This document shows, piece after piece, positions 48,399-60,487 of a stretch of 64,000 nt of DNA (its first letter is position 1; the number at the start of each line of letters is the position of its first letter). Source of the stretch: G963667675 sp964291545. Lineage in GTDB: Bacteria; Chloroflexota; Dehalococcoidia; Lucifugimonadales; UBA3495. The stretch spans positions 558,001 through 622,000 of the forward strand of contig OZ219860.1 in the NCBI GenBank assembly GCA_964291545.2. Reading direction: 5' to 3'. The notes below the pieces were generated by a model. The model had not been told where the DNA came from. It worked only from the letters and a program-made list of their open reading frames with translations, and did no database searches. A program made the translations under genes and the position numbers.

Positions 48399-49844
48399 TC
48401 AGCCTATTTTAACCCTTTCTTGGGAGTAACGGTATAGACTTGCCTCTTCCCTCGGCGCCAAGGCCAGCGCCAGTGTGATGGGCCCCAACCTCCCCACTAC
48501 CATGGCAAACATGAACAATGCCTTGCCAGCCAGGGTTAGGTCCCTCACGACCCCTGTGGACGACCCGGTGGTGCCGAATGCGGATACGGTGTCGAACAGC
48601 AGGTTCACGAACGGAATGTCCGGATCGGTCAAAGTGAGCACGGGCAAGACCAGGGCTATGAGGCCTAGTCCCACCACCGCCACCGTCAGTGCTCTCAGCA
48701 CCTGGATTTGGGCGATCTCCCTCCCGAATGCCTCCGCATGCGCGCGGCCCCTCATCGACGAGACCACTGCCGCCACAACCACCGCGAACGTCGTCACCTT
48801 TATGCCCCCAGCCACCGAGCCTGCGGCCCCCCCGATGAACATCAGCCCTGGAAAAACCAGCTTGGTGAAGTCCTGGGCCGCGGCAAAGTCTATCGAATGG
48901 AACCCAGCCGTCCGGCCGCTGACCGAGTGGAACGCCGCCGACATAACTTTGTCCCCCACCGCCAGGCCGCCTATCGTGCCGTCGTTGGTGAATTCGGCCA
49001 GCAGGAACACCCCCAGCCCCAGGCCCCACAAAAAAAGGCTGGCGACAATCACCAGTTTGGTGTCCAGGCTGAATCGGCCAAACCGCCGGTGCCGGGCAAT
49101 GTCCACCAGTACCGTCCAGCCGATGCCGCCAAGCATGATTAACACCATCATGATGCCCAGCAGCGTCCCTTCAGTGCCCAACCGTCCCAGTCCGCTGCCC
49201 GCCGGCAGTTCCGGCAATATCGAGAACCCGGCGCTGTTGAAGCTGGACACCGAGAGGAACATGGACTGCCAGACTGACTGTCCCAGGCCCATTCCGTCCA
49301 GGCCGGCAATCCGCCAGAAAATCGCCGCCGCTCCCACCGCGTATATCAGGAAGGCCACCAGGAATAGATATCTGGATATCTGCCGTAGGCCTATCATCCG
49401 CTCTGTGTGCAGGGTTTCCTGCATCACCAGCCGTTCCGGCAACGTCGACCGTTGGCCCATAATCAACAACAGGAACGTTGCCACCGCCATGAACCCCAAG
49501 CCGCCCACCAGCATCAGAAAGAAAATGACGGCATGGCCGAAATCGGTCCAATAGGTCTGGGTGTCCACCAGGGTCAGGCCGGTCACCGTCACCGCCGATA
49601 TCGCCGTGAAGAAGGCGATCACCGGCGACGTGAACCCCTCCTCGTGGCTTGACATCGGCAATGCCAGTAGCAATGCTCCCATCCCGCTTAGGAACACGAA
49701 CCCGGACAGCAAGATGTACGGAGAGTTGAACAGCCGCTGCGGCCGCCGGGGAGCAGGCTCCTCCGCCACCTGGGGGGCCACCTCCCATTGCCGGGCCTGG
49801 CGGATGACTACGTCTCGGGCGCTGCGCCGGCGCTCCACGTTCAT
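48399..49844 (-). CDS. ktrB: TrkH/KtrB-family potassium channel subunit
   Basis: 481 residues with four repeated membrane-pore-membrane units. Pore-like segments: ISAVTVTGLTLVDT, SSFNSAGFSI, SVSGRTAGFHSID and SAFGTTGSSTGV, each with a central Gly as required for K+ selectivity. An N-terminal basic extension of about 30 residues (RRSARDVVIRQARQW) is cytoplasmic. It is the first gene of the cluster ktrB-ktrA-usp-KTN-trkA-pheA. KtrB proteins co-transport Na+ or act as K+ channels. Confidence 0.95.
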   Translation of the reverse strand: MNVERRRSARDVVIRQARQWEVAPQVAEEPAPRRPQRLFNSPYILLSGFVFLSGMGALLLALPMSSHEEGFTSPVIAFFTAISAVTVTGLTLVDTQTYWTDFGHAVIFFLMLVGGLGFMAVATFLLLIMGQRSTLPERLVMQETLHTERMIGLRQISRYLFLVAFLIYAVGAAAIFWRIAGLDGMGLGQSVWQSMFLSVSSFNSAGFSILPELPAGSGLGRLGTEGTLLGIMMVLIMLGGIGWTVLVDIARHRRFGRFSLDTKLVIVASLFLWGLGLGVFLLAEFTNDGTIGGLAVGDKVMSAAFHSVSGRTAGFHSIDFAAAQDFTKLVFPGLMFIGGAAGSVAGGIKVTTFAVVVAAVVSSMRGRAHAEAFGREIAQIQVLRALTVAVVGLGLIALVLPVLTLTDPDIPFVNLLFDTVSAFGTTGSSTGVVRDLTLAGKALFMFAMVVGRLGPITLALALAPREEASLYRYSQERVKIG

Positions 49845-50318
49845 CCGATGCCGCCTTGACCGGCCCGTCTCAGGCCCTGCATGACGCCCGCAACAAGCCC
49901 GCTATGAAACAAGGGCCTCGGGCGTACAGGGGAGTACAGGGTGGGGGTCAAGCGATTCATGCGGAACACCGCTCTCTTGGGCGTGGGAGAGTAGGGGATG
50001 GACGCACAGCGGTTCAAACGAGAAGAGGCTTCTCTTGCTCTGTATGGGGTTGGAGACTGCGCCGGCAATCTGCCGCCGTCGTCCGGCCGCAGCATGTGCG
50101 GCATTCGGAGCCCGCGGCCGCTGCGGGCCGGGTCTTGACCTGGCTTGGTCTCTAACCAATACTGCCGTTGGTTATCTATAGAAACACGGCTCTTTAAACC
50201 GCATTGACTCCAAGGATTCTAGGTTTTTGTCCCACGGGTGTCAATCGGCGGCGGGGATTCCTCCAGCCTCAGTATGCTAATATATCTGGCGGACCTAAAA
50301 TGACGGAGGTGGCCGTGC
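49845..50318. other. Divergent intergenic region between ktrB and leuS
   Basis: 474 bp. A GC-rich hairpin GCCCGC...GCGGGC lies near 50111-50129. TAATAT at about 50277 may serve as a -10 for leuS. No T-box hallmark was found upstream of leuS and no convincing gene is present. Confidence 0.45.
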
Positions 50319-52813
<2,495 letters not shown>

Positions 52814-52817
<4 letters not shown>

Positions 52818-53539
52818 CTGCTTCGCCTTCAGCTGCAAGCAATGGCCGCCTCTACGGCGTCGGCGTTGGCCCCGGCGACCCCGAATTGCTCACGGTCAAG
52901 GCCCAGCGCCTAATCCAGCGTGTGCCGGTAATCTGCTTTACCCAGCTAGACGATGGACGACCCAGCTACGCCCTCAGCGTCGTCGAGGAATTCCTGGCAG
53001 ACCCCAAGCCAATTTTCATCCCCATCATCGTCCCCTCCGACGACACTCCCGTCAGCGACGAGACCTGGCGGGACGCGGCCTCGCGCATCAGCGACCATCT
53101 CCTGCAGGGCCGGGACGTGGCCTTCATCACCGAGGGCGACCCCATGCTCTATAGCGAGTTCTCAAACCTGCTGGCCTGCGTCCGAGACGACTATCCAAAC
53201 TTGGCCGTAGAGGTCATACCAGGGGTCTCATCCGTCATGGCCGCCGCCGCCAGCTCCGCCGTATCATTGGCCACCTACGGCCAGCGGCTGGCCATCCTGC
53301 CCGCCGTGTACGGCATCGACGACCTGCGCGAGGCCATAACCAACTACGACACCATCGTCCTAATGGAAGTTAACCCAACCTTGCTCAAGGCCCTGGCCAA
53401 CCTGGAAAACCTGGGCCTGGCCGGCAAGGCCATCTACGTCCGCCGGGCCACCACCCAGCGTGAAGAGGTCGTCCAAGACATCCAGCAGCTAACCGAAGAA
53501 GACCTGGACTACTTCTCCCTTCTAATTATCAAGCGCTAG
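52814..53539 (+). CDS. cobI: Precorrin-2 C20-methyltransferase
   Basis: 241 residues, GTG start overlapping leuS by 4 bp. A SAM-dependent tetrapyrrole methyltransferase: LYGVGVGPGDPELLTVKAQRL, VAFITEGDPMLYSEFSNL, VEVIPGVSSVMAAAA and VLMEVNP. The position-specific features fit CobI/CbiL, which makes precorrin-3A (or cobalt-factor III) in cobalamin synthesis. No other cobalamin gene is in the window, so it is an orphan attached to leuS, useful for B12-dependent proteins such as the radical SAM protein at 55545. Confidence 0.9.
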
Positions 53540-53546
53540 GCGCCGG

Positions 53547-54161
53547 CTATGATGAATAGCACAGGTCAGCCAGAGCGCGACTTTGCCGTATATAGTGCCT
53601 GACCTCGTTTCCCAGAAACATGGCATCAATTACGAGGGTGGTCTCGGACAGTTCGTCCAACTGGTCGATCATGCGGAGTGTCAATCGTTGCGCGGCCTCG
53701 GGCGGCCGTAGACTGCGCAGGCTGTCTATAATGGGTGCCAAGTCGTCTGAGTAGTCCCGGTGGAAGGCTTGAATTTTCTTTCTAGCTTCGCTGTCATCTT
53801 CCGACTGCTCCACTAATTCCAGGAGCGAGAGATCCATATCCTCAACTATGGGCTCAAGCTGGTCCCCGGCCTCATACATCGCGTGGCAATACTGGTCCAC
53901 ACTTGAAATTGAAGTGGGAGTAGATGTCGGGCCCGGCTCCCGAGTCTCCTCAACCCTCGCTATTGGGGTAGCGTCCATATGCGCCTCGGTTGCCATAGGC
54001 GAGGTGACGGCGGCTGAGTCAGCAGTGGGCATGTCGGGTGTCTGAGTTGGGATCGATGTGGGAGTGGTGGTAGGTACGGTTGTTAGCTCTGTCTCGCTGT
54101 CAGAGCACGCCAGGGTGAACACGACCAGGCTCGATATCAACAATAATCCGAGCGCTCGCAT
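53547..54161 (-). CDS. Lipoprotein with Pro/Thr-rich linker, unknown function
   Basis: 204 residues. Signal peptide MRALGLLLISSLVVFTLAC (lipobox VFTLAC), then an 80-residue low-complexity Thr/Pro/Ala linker, then a helical domain from about residue 90 (DQYCHAMYEAGDQLEPIVED ... LADLCYSS) with two Cys that could pair. ATG 54161 was chosen because AGAGG lies 5 nt upstream; GTGs just before it are alternatives. Convergent with cobI, 7 bp apart. I do not recognise the domain. Confidence 0.75.
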   Translation of the reverse strand: MRALGLLLISSLVVFTLACSDSETELTTVPTTTPTSIPTQTPDMPTADSAAVTSPMATEAHMDATPIARVEETREPGPTSTPTSISSVDQYCHAMYEAGDQLEPIVEDMDLSLLELVEQSEDDSEARKKIQAFHRDYSDDLAPIIDSLRSLRPPEAAQRLTLRMIDQLDELSETTLVIDAMFLGNEVRHYIRQSRALADLCYSS

Positions 54162-54369
54162 CACCACCTCTGGTGCAGGTTGCTTTCGGCGAGGGGCTAT
54201 CTGCCCTTAGGTGCGCCATACGCCACAAGTAAATGGAACAAGACCGAACATGAATCTAAGACACGGCGGGATCTGTCATGCAGGAGATAGCCGCATTAGC
54301 TGGACTCTGAATAGCCGTTGCCCATCAGTGAGGCCCGGTCTTATGAACTGGCCGTATTTCAGCGCAGTT

Positions 54370-55173
54370 CTAAGCCCCCGACAAGAACCGCTGCACCAGC
54401 GCCGTAAACTCGTCGGCCTTCTCTATCTCCGGGTGATGGCCGCAGTCCTCCAGCACGGTTAACTGCGAGCCTTGGATGGCTTTCTGGTAGACCTCGCCCG
54501 CGCTCAGCGGCACGATCGCATCCTGCCGGCCCCACACGATCAGTGTCGGCAGCCCGCTCAACCTGGTCAGCAGGTCCGGCAATGCCGGATAGTACATATA
54601 TGGCCGCCAACCCAGCCGGGCCGATTCCTCCCGGGCCACCTCCCACGACTCCCTCAACTCCGGCGAGGGGTCGTCGGGGCACACCGTCTTGAACTCCGCC
54701 ACCTGGTCGGGATTCAGGAATCCCTCGGTAATGAACGTCGGCGCCAGCTCCAGGAACATGTCATATATCTGCCCCGTCGGGGGCTTGATTCCCATGGGCG
54801 CCACCAGCACCAGCTTCTTGAAGGACTGGGGACTCATGGTCGCCAGTTCGCTGGCCAGCCATCCCCCCATCGAAATGCCCATCACGTTTACCTGGCCCAA
54901 CCCCAAGTCGTCCAGCGCATGCAGGTACCACCCGGCCATGTCCCGCATGTTCATAATCCAGGGCAATGCCGGGGTGGTCCCGTAACCCGGATGCGACGGG
55001 ATATACAGCTTGTAGCTCTTGGCCAGCGTCTCCTGGTAGTTCAGCCACGCCTGGTGCCCCAGTTCATCGTGCAGGATCAGCAGGGGCTCTCCGTCGCCCC
55101 CGGTCACCAACTGCAACGGCGTATCCGCGGCGTTGACGGTTTCTTCAGTCCAAGTGACACCGGTGGTAGTCAT
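54370..55173 (-). CDS. Alpha/beta hydrolase
   Basis: 267 residues. The nucleophile elbow is VMGISMGGWLAS (Ser), the acid is in VWGRQDAIVPLS (Asp) and the His is in LEDCGHHPEIEKADEF. The usual HGxGG oxyanion loop reads LHDELGHQAW. A lid lies between about 135 and 210. These are general esterase/C-C hydrolase-like features; the substrate is not predictable. ATG 55173 was preferred (AAGGAG 10 nt upstream); ATG 55182 in frame is an alternative. Confidence 0.88.
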   Translation of the reverse strand: MTTTGVTWTEETVNAADTPLQLVTGGDGEPLLILHDELGHQAWLNYQETLAKSYKLYIPSHPGYGTTPALPWIMNMRDMAGWYLHALDDLGLGQVNVMGISMGGWLASELATMSPQSFKKLVLVAPMGIKPPTGQIYDMFLELAPTFITEGFLNPDQVAEFKTVCPDDPSPELRESWEVAREESARLGWRPYMYYPALPDLLTRLSGLPTLIVWGRQDAIVPLSAGEVYQKAIQGSQLTVLEDCGHHPEIEKADEFTALVQRFLSGA

Positions 55174-55441
55174 GCGGTCCATTCTCCTTGGCAATGTCGT
55201 ACTGGGTAAAGTCTTTCGCTGGGCGCCCCGCTGATTGTCGGCTGAGCCGTATCTCTTGTCAAGTTTGCCGGCCGCCTCGCGTCACCGTCGTCCCTTCGTC
55301 CGGTGGTATCGTTGCAGCCGTGAATTTGGTAAGATTGTCGGCAGAAGTTGACCAAACCGTTTGCGGGAGCCTAGTATGGCCCTTGAATATTGGTCGCCGG
55401 GCAAAGCCTATGGGCATTGCCGGGGCCAGGTATGTGTTGAC
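55174..55441. other. Intergenic, no gene seen
   Basis: About 270 bp upstream of the operator-like repeats. Only short frames without start signals are present. Confidence 0.45.
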
Positions 55442-55470
55442 GTAACGCGATGCGGTATAATGTAACGCGA
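55442..55470 (+). promoter_or_regulatory. -10 box flanked by a 9-bp direct repeat, upstream of the radical SAM gene
   Basis: GTAACGCGA occurs at 55442-55450 and again at 55462-55470, exactly 20 bp apart (about two helical turns), bracketing a perfect TATAAT (55456-55461). A regulator bound to both sites would cover the promoter. The gene starts about 75 bp downstream. Confidence 0.55.
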
Positions 55471-55544
55471 AAACTAGCGACTGTGCCGTTGGGACGGGCG
55501 TTTCTGGCCGGTTAGAGCTTATACGCCCTGAGGATGGGAACAAG

Positions 55545-57347
55545 ATGGGATCGAGAATGACAAAGACCAAACGGGTAGTGTTGCTGCAGCCGGCGTCCAC
55601 CGGCGGCAACTTTGAGTACATTGCCATCCCCCGCCAGGGGATGCTGTTCCTGTCCGGCGCTTTGGGCCAATGGGAGGGCGCATTCCATTACGAGCGCGAG
55701 ATTTGGTTCGAAGACCGCAGCGGCCCCATAGACCCCGACAAGGACCTGGACGGCGCCGACATTCTCCTGGTCACCGCCTTGATCAACGAGGCCCCCAGGG
55801 CCTACCAGCTCGCACGCCAGGCCAAGCAGTTCCACCCGAACCTCATCACCGTCGGCGGCGGCCCCCAGATGAGCCCCCTGCCCGAAGAGGCTTTCGACTA
55901 CGGCCACTTCGACGTGATTGTCCAGCGCGAGGGCGAGGACATCATCGGCCAGCTTTGCGATGTCCTGCTCGCCTACAAGGGCGCGGAGCGAGACCCCTAC
56001 CTGGGCAAGGTTCCCGGCATCAGCTACCGCTGCGAGGGCCAGGTCGTCCAGACCCGCCGCTCCGGCTTGGTGCCCCCGGACTTCGTCGAGCTCCCCGACT
56101 TCGCCTCAATCCGGGACCTGACCCCCAGCAATCCCATGGCCGGCGGCGTCCTGGAAACCGTCCGGGGATGCACCGAGAAGTGCACCTACTGCCAGGTCAT
56201 CCAGCAGTTCCTGGGCTACCGCTTGATTTCCCGCGAGACCGAAATCAAGCGCCTCCACCAGCTAAAGGATATGGCCGCCGACGGCCTGATCCACTCCTCT
56301 CGCAACGGCACCTTCCAGGTGTTTATTTCCGACGACCTGCATCCCCCGCCTCTGCGCGCCGTCAAGTACCGCAACGAGCGCCTCGCCCGGCTCCAGGGCT
56401 GGAAGGACCACGTCGACGGCATCAGCATGATTTGCCAGGCCCGCGCCGAAATCGGCCAGGACCCTGAGTTGGCCGACGCCATGCACGAGGCCAACATCAA
56501 GATGCTGTACATCGGCGTCGAGTCCGACAACGCCGAGAACCTCAAGCTGGTGCGCAAACGCCAGGAACCCGGCGAGATGCACCGCCACATGACTTATCTC
56601 AAGCGCAGCGGCTTTGCCCTGGTGGCCATGACCATCATCGGCCTGCCCTACGACACTGAAGAGAGCATCATGCAGTTGGCCGACTGGGTAACCGGCATCA
56701 GCCGTTACCAGACCGCCAACCTCCTCACTCCCCTGCCGGCAACGTCCAACTGGGACAGCCTGACTCCCCTCAATGAGAACGGCGACGTCCTCGGTGAAGG
56801 CGAGATGCGGCCCTATCACCTCTACACCGGCCGCCAGTTCGTGCACCAGGACCCGCGCTGGACCATGGAGGAGAGCCGGGAGCTATTCGACCGCTACACC
56901 GCCAAGTTGAAGCCGGTGGACGAACTCTACGGCCGCATATTCCGCGTGCTGCGCAGCTACCGCCCGCGCCTGGCCTCCCCTGGCCGCAGCTTGGGCGACA
57001 GCCTGTCGGCCCGTATCGCCGAGTCCACCGAAACACTTAGAAGCTGGTCCGACCCCGTGTCCACCACAGGCAAGGAAGTCGGCGAAAATATCTCCCAGCG
57101 AGTCTCCGAATTGGTCGAGACCCTCAGGCTCAATTCCCAGCCCCTGGCCAACGCCCGCCGTGAGGTCGCCGAGAACGTCGGCACCCGCATCAACGAGTTG
57201 ACCGATTCTCTCAAGGTCCTGTCCGACCCGTTGAGCACCGGCCGCAACGAGCTTGCCGCCAACGTCTCCGGACGCATCACCGAGCTTACCGACATGCTGA
57301 ATCGCATGGTCCTGGATCGCAGGCAGACCAGGCCCGTAGGGGAATGA
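55545..57347 (+). CDS. B12-binding radical SAM protein with 29-residue repeat tail
   Basis: 600 residues. N-terminal 130 residues: KRVVLLQPASTGGNFEY and ADILLVTALINEA, GGGPQMSPLPEEAFDYG and VIVQREGEDI, the layout of cobalamin-binding B12-radical SAM enzymes. The cluster motif is RGCTEKCTYC (CxxxCxxC) near residue 207. The DHP(P) region ISDDLHPPP and IGVESDNAENLKLVRK follow. Residues 480-588 are three full plus one partial 29-residue repeats unlike the rest of the family. Substrate unknown; methylation or ring chemistry is typical for the class. No close neighbour shows a pathway. Start ATG 55545. Confidence 0.88.
   Translation: MGSRMTKTKRVVLLQPASTGGNFEYIAIPRQGMLFLSGALGQWEGAFHYEREIWFEDRSGPIDPDKDLDGADILLVTALINEAPRAYQLARQAKQFHPNLITVGGGPQMSPLPEEAFDYGHFDVIVQREGEDIIGQLCDVLLAYKGAERDPYLGKVPGISYRCEGQVVQTRRSGLVPPDFVELPDFASIRDLTPSNPMAGGVLETVRGCTEKCTYCQVIQQFLGYRLISRETEIKRLHQLKDMAADGLIHSSRNGTFQVFISDDLHPPPLRAVKYRNERLARLQGWKDHVDGISMICQARAEIGQDPELADAMHEANIKMLYIGVESDNAENLKLVRKRQEPGEMHRHMTYLKRSGFALVAMTIIGLPYDTEESIMQLADWVTGISRYQTANLLTPLPATSNWDSLTPLNENGDVLGEGEMRPYHLYTGRQFVHQDPRWTMEESRELFDRYTAKLKPVDELYGRIFRVLRSYRPRLASPGRSLGDSLSARIAESTETLRSWSDPVSTTGKEVGENISQRVSELVETLRLNSQPLANARREVAENVGTRINELTDSLKVLSDPLSTGRNELAANVSGRITELTDMLNRMVLDRRQTRPVGE
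56982..57308 (+). repeat. 87-bp tandem repeats coding the 29-residue tail
   Basis: Units begin at residues 480, 509, 538 and 567. Shared positions: E/D at 6, N at 7, R at 11, E at 14, L at 19, then SDPLST in units 1 and 3 (SQPLAN in unit 2). Repeats are diverged at DNA level, so they are old. They predict amphipathic helices, likely coiled coil. Confidence 0.8.
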
Positions 57348-57420
57348 CCCCAAGCCACGCCGCGTACCGCCGTGCCCGGCCACTCCGGCAGGCAGCCGTG
57401 CCCCGGCCCCGAGAATCTAA

Positions 57421-58674
57421 GTGAACGGTAATCGTCGAGTCTTCGTCACCGGCATCGGCGTCGTTAGCCCCCTGGGTCTCGACGCGCACTCCACCTGGGA
57501 CGGCCTTGCCCAGGGCCGCTCCGGCATCGACTTCATCACTGCTTTCGACGCAGAAGGCTTCGACACCCGCTTTGCCGCCGAGGTCAAGGGCTTCGACCCC
57601 GAGAGCTATCTCGACCGGAAAGAAGCCCGCCGCATGGACCGCTTCGCCCAGTTCGCCGCCGTGGCCGCCCAGGAAGCCTGCCGTCACGCGGGGTTGGCCC
57701 CCGGCGCCATAGACCCCTACCGCGTAGGCGTCATCATCGGCAGCGGCATCGGCGGCATCATCACTCTGTCCCAGCAGTTCGAAGTCCTCAGCCAGCGGGG
57801 CCCCAAGCGCGTCAGCCCCTTCTTGATACCCATGATGCTGGCCGACATGGCCTCCGCCCAGGTCTCCATGGTCACCGGCTCGATGGGCGCCAACTACTGC
57901 GCCGTTTCCTCCTGCTCCAGCGGCGCCGACGCCTTGGGCCAGGGCTGGGAGATGATTCGCCGGGGCGTGGAAGATGTCGTTGTGGCCGGCGGCAGCGAAG
58001 CCCCCATCTACCCCGTTGCCGTCGCCGGGTTCAACTCCATGCGGGCCTTGTCCCGGTTCAACGAAGACCCCCAGGGGGCCAGCCGCCCCTTCGACGCCCA
58101 GCGCGATGGCTTCGTCATGGGCGAAGGATCCGCCGTCTTGGTCCTGGAAAGCGAGGAAAGCGCCCAGCGCCGGGGCGTCCCCGTCCTGGCCGAGCTACGG
58201 GGCTACGGCGCAACCTCAGACGCCCACCATCTCACCGAGCCTTCTCCCGGAGGCCACAGCGCCGCCAGGGCCATGAAGACCGCTCTCAAAGCTGCCGGCA
58301 TAGACCCGTCAGAGGTCGATTACATCAACGCCCACGGCACCGCCACTCCTCTCAACGACCGGCAGGAGACCACTGCCATCAAGCGCGCCCTGGGCGAGGA
58401 CGCCTACCGGGTGCCCATAAGCTCCACCAAGTCCATGACCGGCCATCTCCTCGGCGCCGGCGGGGCCTTGGAGGCCGCCGCCTGCATCATGGCCATGAGC
58501 AAGGGGCTGATTCCTCCCACCATTAATCTCCACGAGCCGGACCCCGACTGCGACCTCAATTACACTCCCAACAGCGCCTGCCAGGCCCGGATTAACGTGG
58601 CCATGAGCAATTCATTTGGCTTCGGCGGCCACAACTCGGTGCTGGTATTCGGCAACCCTGAGATGGCCCAATAG
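57421..58674 (+). CDS. fabF: 3-oxoacyl-[ACP] synthase II (FabF)
   Basis: 417 residues, GTG start. Condensing enzyme of fatty-acid elongation. VFVTGIGVVSPLG begins the fold; the active Cys is in NYCAVSSCSSGADALG; the two His are in NAHGTATPLND and MTGHLLGAGG; the Lys is in SSTKSMTGH. FGFGGHNSVLVF ends it. The segment around the Cys (SSCSS) differs from the usual TACATG. It is not in a fab cluster. Its stop touches the recJ frame. Confidence 0.95.
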   Translation: MNGNRRVFVTGIGVVSPLGLDAHSTWDGLAQGRSGIDFITAFDAEGFDTRFAAEVKGFDPESYLDRKEARRMDRFAQFAAVAAQEACRHAGLAPGAIDPYRVGVIIGSGIGGIITLSQQFEVLSQRGPKRVSPFLIPMMLADMASAQVSMVTGSMGANYCAVSSCSSGADALGQGWEMIRRGVEDVVVAGGSEAPIYPVAVAGFNSMRALSRFNEDPQGASRPFDAQRDGFVMGEGSAVLVLESEESAQRRGVPVLAELRGYGATSDAHHLTEPSPGGHSAARAMKTALKAAGIDPSEVDYINAHGTATPLNDRQETTAIKRALGEDAYRVPISSTKSMTGHLLGAGGALEAAACIMAMSKGLIPPTINLHEPDPDCDLNYTPNSACQARINVAMSNSFGFGGHNSVLVFGNPEMAQ

Positions 58675-60374
58675 CCTCCATCGCCGCCGGCGGACATCGC
58701 TGGCAACTGCCCCCTCCCCTCCCGGTCCAGGACCTCCCTTCTGACCTTCCCCCGGCCATAGCCCAGGTACTGGCCCGGCGCGGCGTCAGCACCGCCGAGG
58801 ATTTACGCCTGTTCCTCGACCCGCCCCAGCGACTGCCCTATGACCCCCTGCGCCTGGCGGGCATGGCGCCTGCCCTGAGCCGCATTTACCAGGCTGTCAA
58901 CGCTGGTGAAACCGTCGGCGTCTTCGGAGACTTCGACGTGGACGGCGTCACCGGAACGGCCATCGTCGCCGAGGCTCTCAAGACCTTTGGCCTGTCCGTC
59001 GTGCCCTACCTGCCCCACCGCATGGAAGAGGGCCATGGCCTGTCCGCCGCCGCCGTGCAGAGCTTGGTCGACCGGGGCGTTACCTTGATCATCACCGTGG
59101 ACACCGGCGTAACCGCATTGGACGAGGTGGCCTACGCCCGCGGCCGGGGCGCCGACGTCATCATCACCGACCATCACGTGCCCCACTCCGACCAGCCCGA
59201 TGCCGCCGGCATCATCAACCCTCATCTTGCCGGCGGGACCTACCCCTTCTTCCAGCTATGCGGCGCAGGACTGGCTTTCAAACTGGCCCAGGGCCTGTAC
59301 CAGTTCCACGGCCAGCCCTGGGACCGCAGCCTGCTGGAACTGGCCGCTCTGGGCACCATCGCCGACCTGGTCCCCTTAGTCGACGAAAACCGTTATCTGG
59401 TCCGGGAAGGCTTGTCCGCCTTGTCCAACACCGGGAGGCCGGGCCTTCAGGCGCTCCTGCGCATCGCCGGGGTCCAGTCCGGCCCGTTGACCGCCGAGAC
59501 CGTGTCATTCCAGGTATCGCCCCGCCTCAACTCCCCGGGCCGCCTGGGCCATTCCATAGACAGCTTCCGCCTGCTGACCACCGACTCGCCGGCTGAAGGC
59601 CAAGCCCTGGCCGAAAAGCTGGAGAGCCTCAACCGCAAGCGCCGCGACCTTACCCAGGCCGCCATGGACGCCGCAGCCCGCCAGGTAACGCCCCAGGCCG
59701 AGGCGGACCAGTTGCCCCCGGTCCTGATGGTGTCGGCGCCGGAGATTACCCGGGGCCTCGCCGGCCTGGTTGCCGGACGCCTGGCCGAGACCTACCAGCG
59801 TCCCGCCGTGGCCATGGCCGTGGAGGACGACTTCATCGTCGGCAGCGGCCGCAGCATACCCGAGTTCGACATCTTCCAGGCCTTCTCCGACTGCGAGGAC
59901 CTTTTCGTCCGCTTCGGCGGCCACTCCCAGGCCGCGGGCTTTACCCTGCCCAGGGACGACCTGCCCCTGCTGGAACAACGGCTCGCCGCCATCGCCAGCG
60001 AGACCCTGCCCAAGGGAAACCTTCAAGCTGTTCTGGACATCGACGTGGAGGTTCGCTTGGACGAATTGGACGACGGCCTCCGGGACTGGCTCTCTCAACT
60101 GGAGCCCTTCGGTATCGGCAACCCCCGCCCGGTGTTCATGACCCGGCGAGCCAGGGTATTGGAAGACCGGCGCGTCGGCGCGGGCGGCCAGCACGTCAGG
60201 CTGAAAGTGGCCCAGGGAAACGCTCAGTGCACCGCCCTCGCCTTTAACCAGTCAGACAAGTGGAAGGGCGGCGTTCCTGAAGTGGACTTGGTCTACACCC
60301 TCATGTTCGACCGCTGGCAGGGAGTCGAACGGACCACCCTCAAGCTCCTCGACTTCCGCCCAGCCCAAGCCTGA
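58671..60374 (+). CDS. recJ: Single-stranded-DNA-specific exonuclease RecJ
   Basis: DHH-family 5'-3' exonuclease: GVFGDFDVDGVTG, TVDTGV, ITDHHVPHSDQ (DHH), PRLNSPGRLGHS, and the DHHA1 part RFGGHSQAAGFTLP. Homology begins far upstream of the first ATG at 58863: translated from 58671, the frame gives RWQLPPPLP, LPPAIAQVLARRGV and FLDPP..LPYDPLRLAGM, all RecJ-like. No ATG, GTG or TTG exists between the in-frame stop at 58659 and 58863, so start is probably ATA 58671 (overlapping the fabF stop) or ATC 58680. About 567 residues. Confidence 0.9.
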   Translation: MASIAAGGHRWQLPPPLPVQDLPSDLPPAIAQVLARRGVSTAEDLRLFLDPPQRLPYDPLRLAGMAPALSRIYQAVNAGETVGVFGDFDVDGVTGTAIVAEALKTFGLSVVPYLPHRMEEGHGLSAAAVQSLVDRGVTLIITVDTGVTALDEVAYARGRGADVIITDHHVPHSDQPDAAGIINPHLAGGTYPFFQLCGAGLAFKLAQGLYQFHGQPWDRSLLELAALGTIADLVPLVDENRYLVREGLSALSNTGRPGLQALLRIAGVQSGPLTAETVSFQVSPRLNSPGRLGHSIDSFRLLTTDSPAEGQALAEKLESLNRKRRDLTQAAMDAAARQVTPQAEADQLPPVLMVSAPEITRGLAGLVAGRLAETYQRPAVAMAVEDDFIVGSGRSIPEFDIFQAFSDCEDLFVRFGGHSQAAGFTLPRDDLPLLEQRLAAIASETLPKGNLQAVLDIDVEVRLDELDDGLRDWLSQLEPFGIGNPRPVFMTRRARVLEDRRVGAGGQHVRLKVAQGNAQCTALAFNQSDKWKGGVPEVDLVYTLMFDRWQGVERTTLKLLDFRPAQA

Positions 60375-60392
60375 CTCCGCATCCCACCCGTC

Positions 60393-60412
60393 ATTCTCGC
60401 GGAGGCGAGAAT
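60393..60412. repeat. REP-like hairpin
   Basis: ATTCTCGC-GGAG-GCGAGAAT, a perfect 8-bp palindrome with a 4-nt loop, in the convergent recJ-lgt gap (60375-60653). It could also act as a transcription stop for both. Confidence 0.6.
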
Positions 60413-60487
60413 CTCACGCCCTAAAGGTGCAGTCCGGTTCGGCCCGAACCTGTCCTGAGCATATCGAAGGTCCGGTCCTGAGGGTAG

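Noticed and set aside
49845..50318. T-box leader upstream of leuS
   Set aside because: No T-box sequence (TGGNACCGCG-like) or matching terminator was found.
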